A DNA stretch of 64,000 bases from Cryptosporangium arvum DSM 44712 (GCF_000585375.1 NZ_KK073874.1:6850894-6914893); one strand, 5' to 3'. Positions 45,936-55,327 are shown, counted from the first letter of the stretch. Numbers and translations are program-made. Notes: generated from the sequence alone by a model not told the origin.

Positions 45936-48497
45936 TCACTCCGCGGGGGTGCCCCCGCGGAGCACCACGAGCACCGAATCGAGCTCGTCCGGCTTCACCA
46001 GCACGTCCCGGGCCTTGGAGCCCTCGGACGGCCCGACGACGCCACGCGACTCCATCAGGTCCATCAGACGCCCGGCCTTCGCGAAGCCGACGCGCAGCTT
46101 GCGCTGGAGCATCGAGGTGGACCCGAACTGCGTCGTGACGACCAGCTCGACCGCCTGGACCAGCAGGTCGAGGTCGTCGCCGATGTCCTCGTCGATGTCC
46201 TTCTTGGCGACGGCCGGCGCGGTGACGTCCGCGCGGAACTCCGCCTCGCGCTGCTCCTTGCAGAACTTGACGATCGCCGCGGTCTCGTTCTCGGTGACCC
46301 ACGCGCCCTGGATGCGGATCGGCTTCGACGCACCCATCGGCAGGAACAGCCCGTCACCGCGGCCGACGAGCTTCTCCGCGCCCGGCTGGTCGATGATGAC
46401 CCGCGAGTCGGCCAGCGACGAGGTGGAGAACGCCAGCCGTGACGGCACGTTGGCCTTGATCAGACCGGTGACGACGTCCACCGACGGCCGCTGGGTGGCC
46501 AGCACCAGGTGGATGCCGGCCGCCCGCGCGAGCTGGGTGATCCGCACGATCGCGTCCTCGACGTCGCGGGGGGCCACCATCATCAGGTCGGCGAGCTCGT
46601 CGACGATCACCAGCAGGTACGGGTAGGGCTTGTAGACCCGCTCGCTGCCCGGAGGCGCGGTGATCTGGCCCGACTTCACCCGCTTGTTGAAGTCGTCGAT
46701 GTGACGCACGCCCGAGGCCGCCAGGTCCTCGTAGCGCATGTCCATCTCGCGCACGACCCACTGCAGGGCGTCCGCGGCCTTCTTGGCGTTCGTGATGATC
46801 GGCGTGACCAGGTGCGGGATGCCCTCGTAGAGCGTCAGCTCGACCCGCTTCGGGTCGATCAGGACCAGCCGCACCTCGTCCGGCGTCGACCGGGTCAGGA
46901 TCGACACCAGCAGCGTGTTGATGCAGCTGGACTTACCGGCGCCGGTCGCGCCGGCGACCAGGATGTGCGGCATCTTCGCGAGGTTCGCGACGACGTACCC
47001 GCCCTCGATGTCCTTGCCCAGGCCGACGAGCATCGGGTGCTCGTCGCTGGTGGCCGCGTGGCTGCGCAGGACGTCGCCGAGCGACACCGTCTCCCGGTCG
47101 GTGTTGGGGATCTCCACACCGACCGCGGACTTCCCCGGGATCGGGCTGATGATCCGCACGTCCGGCGACTTCACCGCGTACGCGATGTTGCGGGAGAGCT
47201 GCGTGATGCGCTCGACCTTCACCGCGGGGCCGAGCTCGATCTCGTACCGCGTCACCGTCGGGCCGCGGGTGAAGCCGGTGACGGCCGCGTCCACGTCGAA
47301 CTGTTCGAACACGCCGGTCAGCGCCGAGATCACGGTGTCGTTGGCGCGGCTGCGTGTCTTGGCCGGCGGGCCGGCCGCGAGCAGGTCGGGGGGTGGCAGC
47401 CGGTAGTCGCCCTCGGTCGCGGTCAGCGCGAGCTGCTCCGAGCGCGTCGGCGCCGGGGAGTGCTCGGGCGCGGCCTTGGGCGGCGTCGCGGGGATGTCCG
47501 ACGGCTTGGGACGCCGCTCGCCCGGGCGGGGGCCGGGCACACCGGAGGCGGGCACACTGTCCGGACCGGACCGCCGGATGGCGCCGGTCTCCTCCGGATC
47601 GCCAACCGGGCCGTTGTCCGGCGCGATCTCCTCGGCCACGCGGCGCCGACGCCGGGGCTTGGGCGGCGCGACCGCGTCCTCGACCACTTCCAGGCCGGCC
47701 TCGTCGTACTCGACGTCGGGCTGGATCGTCGGGACCCGGCCCTGGGTGAGGCCCCAGAGCTGGTCGAGACGAGCCGGGATGGCGGCGATCGGCGTCGCGG
47801 TGACGACGAGGACGCCGAAGATCACGACGAGGATCAGGATCGGGATCGCGACCCAGGCGGTGACCGCCGCGACGAGCGGACCGGCCGAGAACCGTCCGAT
47901 CACGCCACCGGCGTGCGTCCAGGTGTCGGGGTCCGCGGCGTCACCGGCTCCGAGGTGGAACAGGCCGAGTAAACCGATCGTCAGCGCCGACCATCCGACG
48001 AGCATCCGGCCCCGGTGCTCCGGGTCGGACGGCGTGCGCATCATGCGGACGGCCGCGGCTCCGAACAGGATCGGGAGCGCGACGGCGGCCGACCCGACGA
48101 GCCAGCGGACGCCGATGCGGATGCCCTCACCGGTGGGGCCACCGGCGTCGAACCAGAGCGCGGCGGCCGCCACGATCGCCAACGCGAGAACGGCCAGCCC
48201 CGCGCCGTCGCGCCGGTGCTCCGGAGGGAGCTCACGGGCCGACGACGCCTGCCGCCCTGCCGCACGCACTCCCCCGCCGACGCCCCGCGCGACCAGCAGC
48301 CACGCGTTGACGAGGACCTGGCCGGGACCGGGTACGCGGGAAGGAGCGGCCTTCGCCCGCGCGGCGGGGCGCTTCCCGGTCGTCGCCTTCCGGGGCGCCG
48401 CCTTGGCCGCGGTGGCCTTGCGGGCGGCCGTCTTGCGCGGGGCAGCCTTTTTCGCGGGTCCCCTCGATCCGGACACACGTGAACCACCACCAGCCAT
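45936..48497 (-). CDS. ftsK: DNA translocase FtsK
   Basis: FtsK pumps DNA at the division septum. An Ala/Lys-rich basic N-terminus of about 50 residues is followed by about four transmembrane helices, a Pro-rich linker, the motor with Walker A GATGAGKSS near residue 515 and Walker B LLVIVDELADLM, and a C-terminal gamma winged helix (TTQFGSTSMLQRKLRVGFAKAGRLMDLME) that reads KOPS sites. At 853 residues it is normal for actinobacteria. ATG 48497 is chosen; an internal GTG (VSGSRGP) is possible. Confidence 0.94.
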   Translation of the reverse strand: MAGGGSRVSGSRGPAKKAAPRKTAARKATAAKAAPRKATTGKRPAARAKAAPSRVPGPGQVLVNAWLLVARGVGGGVRAAGRQASSARELPPEHRRDGAGLAVLALAIVAAAALWFDAGGPTGEGIRIGVRWLVGSAAVALPILFGAAAVRMMRTPSDPEHRGRMLVGWSALTIGLLGLFHLGAGDAADPDTWTHAGGVIGRFSAGPLVAAVTAWVAIPILILVVIFGVLVVTATPIAAIPARLDQLWGLTQGRVPTIQPDVEYDEAGLEVVEDAVAPPKPRRRRRVAEEIAPDNGPVGDPEETGAIRRSGPDSVPASGVPGPRPGERRPKPSDIPATPPKAAPEHSPAPTRSEQLALTATEGDYRLPPPDLLAAGPPAKTRSRANDTVISALTGVFEQFDVDAAVTGFTRGPTVTRYEIELGPAVKVERITQLSRNIAYAVKSPDVRIISPIPGKSAVGVEIPNTDRETVSLGDVLRSHAATSDEHPMLVGLGKDIEGGYVVANLAKMPHILVAGATGAGKSSCINTLLVSILTRSTPDEVRLVLIDPKRVELTLYEGIPHLVTPIITNAKKAADALQWVVREMDMRYEDLAASGVRHIDDFNKRVKSGQITAPPGSERVYKPYPYLLVIVDELADLMMVAPRDVEDAIVRITQLARAAGIHLVLATQRPSVDVVTGLIKANVPSRLAFSTSSLADSRVIIDQPGAEKLVGRGDGLFLPMGASKPIRIQGAWVTENETAAIVKFCKEQREAEFRADVTAPAVAKKDIDEDIGDDLDLLVQAVELVVTTQFGSTSMLQRKLRVGFAKAGRLMDLMESRGVVGPSEGSKARDVLVKPDELDSVLVVLRGGTPAE

Positions 48498-48642
48498 GGT
48501 GATGACCGTATCGTGCCGACACTCGTCTCTCACGCAAGCGCGCCGGGGAGCGACACGCCGCGACGACGGGTGTCGGAACGATTACAGGTTGCTCGGACGT
48601 TGTTCCCTGGGAGAGGCATATTCGCCACCAGGGAGGCAACCG

Positions 48643-48792
48643 ATGGCGTCGATCATGAACCGACTCCGTGCGTTCGCACGCACGCCCAAGGGCCAGCAAC
48701 TGATCAACCAGGCTCAGCGGGAGCTGTCCAAGCCCTCCAACCAGCAGAAGCTACGCAAGCTCTCCAGCCGGTTGAAAGGCCGTCGCTACTAG
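48643..48792 (+). CDS. small basic protein, 49 residues
   Basis: The product MASIMNRLRAFARTPKGQQL continues with INQAQRELSKPSNQQKLRKL and ends in LKGRRY. It is Lys/Arg/Gln-rich and helical, with net positive charge. GGGAGG lies 7 nt before ATG 48643 and a strong terminator follows, so it is a genuine single-gene transcript. The family is unknown; binding to nucleic acid or membrane is only a guess. Confidence 0.75.
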   Translation: MASIMNRLRAFARTPKGQQLINQAQRELSKPSNQQKLRKLSSRLKGRRY

Positions 48793-48820
48793 ACGCGGCC
48801 GGACCTCGACAACGGTCGAT

Positions 48821-48853
48821 ACGGGGCAGCGCCGAACCTCGGCGCTGCCCCGT
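48821..48853. terminator. bidirectional terminator between the small basic gene and rnj
   Basis: A perfect 15-bp stem, ACGGGGCAGCGCCGA / TCGGCGCTGCCCCGT, with a 3-nt loop lies 28 bp after the small gene and 7 bp beyond the rnj stop. It serves both convergent genes. Confidence 0.8.
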
Positions 48854-48860
48854 CGGCGAT

Positions 48861-50579
48861 TCAGACCTCGAGCACCGTCGGGACGATCATCGGGCGACGC
48901 CGGTAGGTGTCGGACACCCAGCGCCCGACCGTGCGCCGCACGGTCTGCTGGAGCTGCCGCGGCTCGATGACCCCGTCGGCCGCGGCGGCGTTCAGCGCCT
49001 GCTCGATGAGCGGGAGCACCGGGTCGAACGACGTCGGGTCGTCGGCGAAGCCGCGGGCGGCGACGAACGGGCCACCGACGACCTTGCCGGTGGCTTCGTC
49101 GACCACCACGGTGACCGCGATGAACCCCTCGTCACCGAGGATGCGCCGCTCGGTCAGCGCGGTCTCGCCGACGTCACCGACGGCCAGACCGTCCACGTAG
49201 ACGTAGTGCGTGTCGATGTGGCCGGTGATCCGCGCGCGGCCGCCGACCAGGTCGATCACGTCACCGTCGGACGCGAGCACGATGCGGTCGGCCGGGACCC
49301 CGGTCTGCGCACCGAGGCGGGCGTTGGCCTGCAGGTGCCGCCACTCGCCGTGGACCGGCATGTAGTTGCGCGGCTTCACGGCGTTGAGCAGGTACAGCAG
49401 TTCGCCGGCCGGCGCGTGGCCGGACACGTGGACCTTCGCCACTTCCTTGTGGATCACGTTCGCGCCCCATCGGGCGAGCCCGTTGATGACCCGGTAGACC
49501 GCGCTCTCGTTCCCCGGCACCAGCGACGACGCCAGGATCACGGTGTCGCCCGGCTCGATCGTGATGTGCCGGTGGTCGCGCGAGACCATGCGGCCGAGCG
49601 CGCTCATCGGCTCGCCCTGGGAGCCGGTCGACATGAAGACGACCTTCTCGGGCGGGAGGTTGGCGGCGTCGTCGAGCGAGACGACGAGACCCTCGGGGAT
49701 CTTCAGCAACTTCAGGTCGCGGGCGACCCCCATGTTGCGGACCATCGAGCGCCCGACGAACGCGACCCGCCGGCCGTGCACGTGGGCGGCGTCGAGCACC
49801 TGCTGGACGCGGTGCACGTGGGAGGCGAAGCTCGCGACGATGATCTTGCGCTTGGCCGACCGGAACAGGTCCTCGAGCACCGGCCCGATCTCCCGCTCGG
49901 AGGTGACGAAACCCGGCACCTCGGCATTCGTCGAGTCGGCCAGCAGCAGGTCGACGCCCTCGCGCCCGATGCGGTGGAAGCCGCCCAGGTCGGTGAGCCG
50001 GCCGTCGAGCGGCAACTGGTCCATCTTGAAGTCGCCGGTGTGCAGCACGGTGCCGGCCGACGTGCGGATCGCCACCGCCAGCGCGTCGGGGATCGAGTGG
50101 TTGACCGCGAAGAACTCGCAGCCGAACGGGCCGAGCTGCTCGGCCTGCCCCTCGCGCACGGTGAGGCTGTAGGGCTCGATGCGGTGCTCACGCAGCTTCG
50201 CCTCGATCAGCGCGAGCGTGAAGCGGGAGCCGACGAGCGGGATGTCGGGCTTGAGCCGCAGCAGGTACGGCACACCACCGATGTGGTCCTCGTGCCCGTG
50301 GGTGAGGACGATCGCCTCGATGTCGTCCAGACGGTCGGCGATCGGTGTGAAGTCCGGGAGGATCAGGTCGACGCCCGGCTGGTCGGCCTCGGGGAACAAC
50401 ACACCGCAGTCGACGACGAGCAGGCGCCCCTCGGACTCGAACACGGTCATGTTGCGCCCGATCGCGCCCAGACCACCGAGCGGCAGCACACGCAGGCCCC
50501 CGGCCGGAAGCGGTGGGGGCGGTCCGAGTACCGCCGGTGCCACCGGCTGCCCCTTCTTGCTCCCCGGCGGGTTTGTCAT
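48861..50579 (-). CDS. rnj: ribonuclease J
   Basis: RNase J is a metallo-beta-lactamase/beta-CASP nuclease with 5' exonuclease and endonuclease activity in rRNA and mRNA processing. The metal motif THGHEDHIGG, HTGDFKMD, ADSTNAEVPGF and the beta-CASP motif SGHAPAGELLYLL are present. It is 572 residues with a Pro-rich N-terminus of about 25 residues. ATG 50579 overlaps the dapA stop as ATGA, the same dapA-rnj coupling seen in mycobacteria and Streptomyces. Confidence 0.95.
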   Translation of the reverse strand: MTNPPGSKKGQPVAPAVLGPPPPLPAGGLRVLPLGGLGAIGRNMTVFESEGRLLVVDCGVLFPEADQPGVDLILPDFTPIADRLDDIEAIVLTHGHEDHIGGVPYLLRLKPDIPLVGSRFTLALIEAKLREHRIEPYSLTVREGQAEQLGPFGCEFFAVNHSIPDALAVAIRTSAGTVLHTGDFKMDQLPLDGRLTDLGGFHRIGREGVDLLLADSTNAEVPGFVTSEREIGPVLEDLFRSAKRKIIVASFASHVHRVQQVLDAAHVHGRRVAFVGRSMVRNMGVARDLKLLKIPEGLVVSLDDAANLPPEKVVFMSTGSQGEPMSALGRMVSRDHRHITIEPGDTVILASSLVPGNESAVYRVINGLARWGANVIHKEVAKVHVSGHAPAGELLYLLNAVKPRNYMPVHGEWRHLQANARLGAQTGVPADRIVLASDGDVIDLVGGRARITGHIDTHYVYVDGLAVGDVGETALTERRILGDEGFIAVTVVVDEATGKVVGGPFVAARGFADDPTSFDPVLPLIEQALNAAAADGVIEPRQLQQTVRRTVGRWVSDTYRRRPMIVPTVLEV

Positions 50580-51499
50580 GCGCGCTCCTTGCTGTCTAGG
50601 TCCACTCCGCCGCGCGCGAGGTCGTCCCGGAGCACGGCGATCTGCTCCGGGGTCGCGTCGACCAGCGGGGACCGCACCGACCCGCCGGGCAGGCCCAGCA
50701 GGTTGTACGCGGCCTTGGTGAGAATCGCTGCCTGGGTACGGAAAACGCCGATGTCGATCGGCAACATGCCTTGGTGCAGGGCGGTGGCTCCGGCGACGTC
50801 GCCGCGCTCGAACGCGTCGATCATCGCGCGGATCCGCGGCGCGACCAGGTGCCCGGTGACGCTGACGACGCCGACCGCGCCCACCGACAGCAGCGGCAGC
50901 GTGAGGATGTCGTCGCCGCTGTACCAGGCCAGGTCGGTGTTCGCGATCACCTCGGCGCTGGCGGCCAGGTCGCCCTTGGCGTCCTTGACCGCGACGACCC
51001 GCGGGTGCTCCGCGAGCTCGACGAGCGTCTCGGTGGCGAACGCCACACCGGTCCGGTGCGGGATGTCGTAGAGCATGATCGGCAGACCGGTGGCGTCCCC
51101 GAGCGTGCGGACGTGCCGGGCCAGACCCGCCTGCGGCGGCTTGTTGTAGTACGGCGAGACGATGAGGACGCCGTGCGCGCCGGCCTTCTCCGCGGTACGC
51201 ACGAGCTCCAGCGAGTGCTGGGTGTCGTTGTTCCCCGCACCGGCCACGATCGTCGCCCGGTCGCCGACGGCCTCGAGGACCGCACGCAGCACCGACTCCT
51301 TCTCGGCGTCGGTCATCGTGGGGGCTTCACCGGTGGTGCCGTTGACGATCAGACCGTCGTTGCCGGCCACGTCCACCAGGTGCTCGGCCACGGCCTGCGC
51401 GCCCTTGAGGTCGAGAGACCCGTCCGCCGCGAACGGCGTGACCATGGCGGTGAGAACGCGGCCGAACGGCCGCCGTGGATCGGCACTCATGCTGCTCAC
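50576..51499 (-). CDS. dapA: 4-hydroxy-tetrahydrodipicolinate synthase
   Basis: DapA condenses pyruvate with aspartate semialdehyde, the first step committed to lysine and diaminopimelate. The GTTGE motif, Tyr in SPYYNKPPQAGL, Arg in DIPHRTGVAF and the Schiff-base Lys in VVAVKDAKGD are present. The protein is 307 residues. GTG 51499 is taken as start; ATG 51490 (MSADPRRP) is equally possible. It is coupled to rnj. Confidence 0.95.
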   Translation of the reverse strand: MSSMSADPRRPFGRVLTAMVTPFAADGSLDLKGAQAVAEHLVDVAGNDGLIVNGTTGEAPTMTDAEKESVLRAVLEAVGDRATIVAGAGNNDTQHSLELVRTAEKAGAHGVLIVSPYYNKPPQAGLARHVRTLGDATGLPIMLYDIPHRTGVAFATETLVELAEHPRVVAVKDAKGDLAASAEVIANTDLAWYSGDDILTLPLLSVGAVGVVSVTGHLVAPRIRAMIDAFERGDVAGATALHQGMLPIDIGVFRTQAAILTKAAYNLLGLPGGSVRSPLVDATPEQIAVLRDDLARGGVDLDSKERA

Positions 51500-51534
51500 G
51501 CTACCGTCCCGGCGGCCATGACGCGTCGGCGGAC

Positions 51535-52293
51535 TCAGCCCTCGGTGACCAAGGGACTGGTGGCTACCTCAGTGCCGTCCGGCAGTGCCGTGATGGTGAA
51601 GTCGGCGAACGCGTTCGCCGCGATCCGCTGCAGTTCACGCAGGCACGCCACGGCCAGCGCACGGATCTCGACGTCAGCGTGCTCGGTGGCACGCATCGCC
51701 ACGAAGTGCCGCCACGCACGGTAGTTACCGGTGACGACGATGCGCGTCTCGGTGGCGTTCGGGAGCACGCTCCGGGCGGCCTGGCGGGCCTGCTTGCGCG
51801 CCAACGTGCGGTTGGTGGCGCCTTCCTCGGCGAACTTCTTCTCCAGGCCCTCGAGCAGCTCGGTGTAGGCGGCGACGCTGGCCTCGGCGGCCTTGGCGAA
51901 CGCCGCGTGCAGCTCGGGGTCCTCGGCGATGATCTCCGGCTCGACCATCGCCGCGTCGCGCTCGGGCACGTACCGCTGGGAGAGCTGGCTGTAGCTGAAG
52001 TGCCGGTGGCGGATCAGCTCGTGGGTGAGCGAGCGGGAGACGCCGGTGAGGTAGAACGTGACGCTGCCGTGCTCGAGCACCGAGAGGTGGCCGACGTCGA
52101 GGATGTGGCGCAGGTAGCCGGCGTTGGTGGCGGTGGCCGGGTTCGGCTTGCTCCACGACTGGTAGCACGCACGGCCGGCGAACTCGGCGAGCGCCTCGCC
52201 GCCCTCGGCATCGGTCGACCAGTCGACGTCGGCCGGGGGTTCGAAGTGCGTCCAAGCGATCGCGCGGACAGACAGCGGCACGATCTCGGCCAC
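51535..52293 (-). CDS. thyX: flavin-dependent thymidylate synthase
   Basis: ThyX makes dTMP using FAD and methylene-tetrahydrofolate. The ThyX signature [17 protein letters not shown] is complete, and [21 protein letters not shown] precedes it. 252 residues. GTG 52293 has AAGGAG 5 nt upstream. It lies 35 bp upstream of dapA, as in mycobacteria. Confidence 0.95.
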   Translation of the reverse strand: MAEIVPLSVRAIAWTHFEPPADVDWSTDAEGGEALAEFAGRACYQSWSKPNPATATNAGYLRHILDVGHLSVLEHGSVTFYLTGVSRSLTHELIRHRHFSYSQLSQRYVPERDAAMVEPEIIAEDPELHAAFAKAAEASVAAYTELLEGLEKKFAEEGATNRTLARKQARQAARSVLPNATETRIVVTGNYRAWRHFVAMRATEHADVEIRALAVACLRELQRIAANAFADFTITALPDGTEVATSPLVTEG

Positions 52294-52331
52294 GATTGCT
52301 CCTTGCTGTTAACCGGGGAGGGGGTCGCCGG

Positions 52332-52880
52332 TCAGCTTACGTAGAACCAGTCGAACGGAGCCCACGGAAGGTTGCGCAACACCGCGAAGACCACCCAGAA
52401 GAGGAGGTAGCCGAAGACCGCGAGCAGCGGGATGCGCTTGCTCGGCAGTTTCACCTTGAACAGGCGGTTGGCGGCGAAAACGACGTACGCCCAGGCGAGG
52501 ATCGGGATCGCGATCAGCGCGACGACGTGGTAGCGCACCGCGTTGAGGATGTCGCCGTGCAGCAGGTACCAGACCATCCGGGTGCCGCCGCAACCCGGGC
52601 AGTCGAGCCCGGTGAGCAGCTTGAACGCGCACGGGCCGAGCGGGTCGAGCTGCGCGTCGGTGGGGTTGTTGCTCAGCACGTACGTGCCGGCGGCCCCCAC
52701 GCAGCCCAGGATCGCCAGCGGGGCGAGCCAGGACGGCTTGGTCCAGGCGGCCATGGCGATGCGCTCGAAGCGGCTCGGCGGGGTGGGCTCCCAGCCGTAG
52801 TGCGCGTGCTCGCCGTGCGGAGGCGGCACGGGCGCACCCGCTGGCGCCACCGGCCCCGGTGCTCCGGCCTGCTCGAGCAT
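52332..52880 (-). CDS. DUF2752 membrane protein
   Basis: The 182-residue protein has a Pro-rich N-terminus, three or four transmembrane helices and the DUF2752 signature DCPGCGGTRMVWYLLHGD (CPxCGxTR) between helices. The family is of unknown function; paired cysteines suggest a redox or metal site. ATG 52880 has GAGGAGG 4 nt upstream. It is located upstream of thyX on the same strand. Confidence 0.85.
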   Translation of the reverse strand: MLEQAGAPGPVAPAGAPVPPPHGEHAHYGWEPTPPSRFERIAMAAWTKPSWLAPLAILGCVGAAGTYVLSNNPTDAQLDPLGPCAFKLLTGLDCPGCGGTRMVWYLLHGDILNAVRYHVVALIAIPILAWAYVVFAANRLFKVKLPSKRIPLLAVFGYLLFWVVFAVLRNLPWAPFDWFYVS

Positions 52881-52953
52881 CCGTCCTCCTCTGGAAACGT
52901 GGCTCTCCGGCCGACGATACACGCGGTTCGCGATCGCCGATCGGGCGTTGCGG

Positions 52954-54345
52954 TCACCCGACCGCGGTGATCAGCGGGGCCGCGAGATCGCCGTTCGGGG
53001 CGACTTCGACGCCCTCCAGACCGAGCCAGCCGGCCAGCGACCACAACTCGGCCGCCAGCGCGGCCACCGCCTCGTCGGCGAAGGCCCGCCGCCGTGCGGC
53101 CGCACCGCGGACCGCTCCGGTGGCGCCCCCGCGGACGGCGGTGCCATCGGCCCCCGGCCGCACGGTCGCGCCGCGCGAGGCCGGCAGCCCCGTCCCGCCA
53201 CTCGAGGCCGGTAGCGGCAGCGCGGTCTCGCCGTCGCCGGGGGGCACGAGCGGGGCGGTGAGCGCCGGTTCGCCGAACGCCCCCGGTACCCGCAGCACCC
53301 CGGCGGCCCGGTCGGCTTTCAGGTCGACCCGGCCGACGAGCTGACCGCGGAACAGGAACGGGAGCACGTAGTACCCGTGCACCCGCTGCGGCGCCGGGGT
53401 GTAGAACGCCAGGCGGTAGTGGAACCCGAACAGGCGCTCGGTGCGCGGCCGGAACCAGATCAGCGAATCGAACGGGGAGAGCAGCGCACTCGCGGAGACC
53501 CGGCGCGGGATGCGCGCGCCGACGGCCAGGTACCCGACGTCACGCCAGCCCTCGACGGCGACCGGGATCAGCGCACCCTCCTCGACCAGCTCGGCCACCG
53601 CGGGCTTGGACTGGTGCGGCTTGAGCCGGAAGTAGTCGCGCAGATCGGGCTCGGTGGCCACGCCCAGCGCCCGGGCCGAGCGGCGGATCAGCTCGCGGTA
53701 CGCGTCGGCGGGGGCCGGCGTGGGGGTGGCGATCACCTCCGGGGGCAGCACCCGCTCGGTGAGGTCGTACCGGCGCTCGAAGTTGCGCCGGTCGAACGTG
53801 CTGACCTCGCCGGCCCAGAACAGGTACTCCAGCGCGAGCTTGCTCTCCCGCCAATCCCACCAGGGGCCCGAACGCGGGGCTTTCGCGCCGCTCTCGGCTT
53901 CGAGCTCGCCCGCGCTCATCGGGCCGCGTTCGGCGATCGTGTCGCGGACCTTCGCCACCAGCTCGGGTTTCTCCGCCGCGATGCGCCGCATGCCGCCCCA
54001 GGACTTCTCGGCCGCCTGCGCCATCCGCCAGCGCAGGAACGGCTGGGTGTCGACCGGCAGCAGCGAGGCCTCGTGCGCCCAGTACTCGAACAGCTGCCGC
54101 TTCGGTGCGTACGCGGCCCGCTCGAGCAGCTCGGGCCGGTAGGCGCCGAGGCGGCTGAAGGCCGGGAGGTAATGCGAGCGGACCAGCACGTTCACCGAGT
54201 CGATCTGGAACAGCCCCACCCGGTCGAGCACGCGGTGCAGCGCGCGGGCGCCGGGGTTGCCGCTCGGCCGCGGATCGGCGAAACCCTGGGCGGCGAGCGC
54301 GGCCCGCCGCGCCTCGCCCGCCGACAGACTCTGAAGCGTCGTCAC
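52954..54345 (-). CDS. AlkZ/YcaQ-type DNA glycosylase (winged-helix family)
   Basis: This is a 463-residue member of the HTH_42 family that includes YcaQ and AlkZ, glycosylases that unhook interstrand crosslinks or bulky alkyl adducts. The catalytic QxD motif is present in GLFQIDSVNVLVRSHYLPAFSRLG, and further winged-helix segments follow (YFRLKPHQSKPAVAELVEEGAL, RVSASALLSPFDSLIWFRPRTERLFGFHYR). An Ala/Gly-rich loop near residues 375-425 is unusual. GTG 54345 lies 7 nt after a -10-like hexamer of a damage-type promoter, implying leaderless mRNA. It is divergent from a GNAT gene. Confidence 0.85.
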   Translation of the reverse strand: MTTLQSLSAGEARRAALAAQGFADPRPSGNPGARALHRVLDRVGLFQIDSVNVLVRSHYLPAFSRLGAYRPELLERAAYAPKRQLFEYWAHEASLLPVDTQPFLRWRMAQAAEKSWGGMRRIAAEKPELVAKVRDTIAERGPMSAGELEAESGAKAPRSGPWWDWRESKLALEYLFWAGEVSTFDRRNFERRYDLTERVLPPEVIATPTPAPADAYRELIRRSARALGVATEPDLRDYFRLKPHQSKPAVAELVEEGALIPVAVEGWRDVGYLAVGARIPRRVSASALLSPFDSLIWFRPRTERLFGFHYRLAFYTPAPQRVHGYYVLPFLFRGQLVGRVDLKADRAAGVLRVPGAFGEPALTAPLVPPGDGETALPLPASSGGTGLPASRGATVRPGADGTAVRGGATGAVRGAAARRRAFADEAVAALAAELWSLAGWLGLEGVEVAPNGDLAAPLITAVG

Positions 54346-54352
54346 GGCGCCC

Positions 54353-54375
54353 ATCCTGCCCGGCCCCACCGACAG
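54353..54375 (-). promoter_or_regulatory. RecA-NDp/PafBC-type promoter of the AlkZ-type gene
   Basis: On the minus strand CTGTCGGTG begins at 54375; 12 nt after CTGTC is CAGGAT (54358-54353), 7 nt before GTG 54345. This is the same motif with identical spacing as before lhr and recA. Confidence 0.55.
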
Positions 54376-54401
54376 AATCGCCGCTGACTACGCTGCGCAG
54401 C

Positions 54402-54968
54402 GTGGTTGATGCTTTCGTGCGGCCGGCACGGTCGGAGGATGCGGACTCGGTGGCCAGGATCCAGTTGGAGACCTGGCGCACCGCCTACGCGCGGGTGGTA
54501 CCGGAGGCCGTGCTGGCGGCGCTGGACGCCGACGACGTCGCGGCGCAGTGGCGCTCGGCGATCGTGGAACCGCCGACGCCGCGCCACCACGTGCTGGTGG
54601 CCACCGAGGGCGAGGTCGCGGTCGGCTTCGCCGCCGCCGGGCCCGCGACCGCGGAGGACCTCGTCGGCCCGGGCTACACCTCCGGTGAGCGTCCCGACGG
54701 CGAGTGGGACGCCACCACGCTGGCCGTGAGCACGCTGCTCGTCGAGCCCCGCTGGGGACGCCGCGGCCACGGCAGCCGATTGCTGGCCGCCGTGGCCGAC
54801 GTGGCTCGCGAGAACGGTTTCACCCGGGCCGTCACCTGGGCCCTGGACGCCGATCAGGCGAGCCGGAACTTCCTCGAATCCGCCGGGTGGGCCCCCGACG
54901 GGGTCGGTCGGGTCCTCGACATGAACGGCACCGAGGTACCCGAACTCCGCCTCGCGACGGAGTTCTAG
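54402..54968 (+). CDS. GNAT-family N-acetyltransferase
   Basis: The 188-residue protein has the GNAT core: VRPARSEDADSVARIQLETWRTAYA, the acetyl-CoA loop VEPRWGRRGHGSRLLAAVAD, and ALDADQASRNFLESAGWAPDG. The substrate is unknown. It starts with GTG 54402, 56 bp from the divergent glycosylase gene, so it might share damage control. Its 3' end overlaps the zinc-ribbon gene by 4 bp. Confidence 0.9.
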   Translation: MVDAFVRPARSEDADSVARIQLETWRTAYARVVPEAVLAALDADDVAAQWRSAIVEPPTPRHHVLVATEGEVAVGFAAAGPATAEDLVGPGYTSGERPDGEWDATTLAVSTLLVEPRWGRRGHGSRLLAAVADVARENGFTRAVTWALDADQASRNFLESAGWAPDGVGRVLDMNGTEVPELRLATEF

Positions 54969-55327
54969 CCGAACAGGTCGTCGAAGACGCTCTTGTGACG
55001 ACGGTGGCCGCGGTGGCGACGGTGGCCGTGGTGCCCGTGGCCGCCGTAGCCGGAGGCGTGCGACGAGTGGCTCGGGTACGCCGGTTGCCCGTAGCCGGGC
55101 TGGCCGTACGCGGGCTGCTGGCCGTATCCGGGCTGGGGCGGGTAGCCCTGCGCGGGCGGCGGAGCGCTCGGCGCACCGCGTCCGCGGCCGTACTTGTCTT
55201 CCGCGTCGACCAGACGCTCGAGTTCGCCTCGGTCCAGGAAGATTCCCCGGCACTCAGTGCACTGGTCGATCGTGACTCCGGCTCGCTCGTACTGTCGCAT
55301 CGGTGCCTGGCACTTCGGACAGATCAT
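54965..55327 (-). CDS. TFIIB-type zinc ribbon protein with Tyr/Gly/His-rich tail
   Basis: Residues 1-45 form a zinc ribbon of the zf-TFIIB family: MICPKCQAPM and IDQCTECRGIFLDRGEL with CxxC pairs. Residues 50-115 are low complexity, with QPGYGQPAY-type repeats and then a His/Arg-rich segment (GGHGHHGHRRHRGHRRHK), ending FDDLFG. Total is 120 residues. The tail resembles condensate-forming or metal-binding sequences. Function is unknown. Confidence 0.85.
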   Translation of the reverse strand: MICPKCQAPMRQYERAGVTIDQCTECRGIFLDRGELERLVDAEDKYGRGRGAPSAPPPAQGYPPQPGYGQQPAYGQPGYGQPAYPSHSSHASGYGGHGHHGHRRHRGHRRHKSVFDDLFG

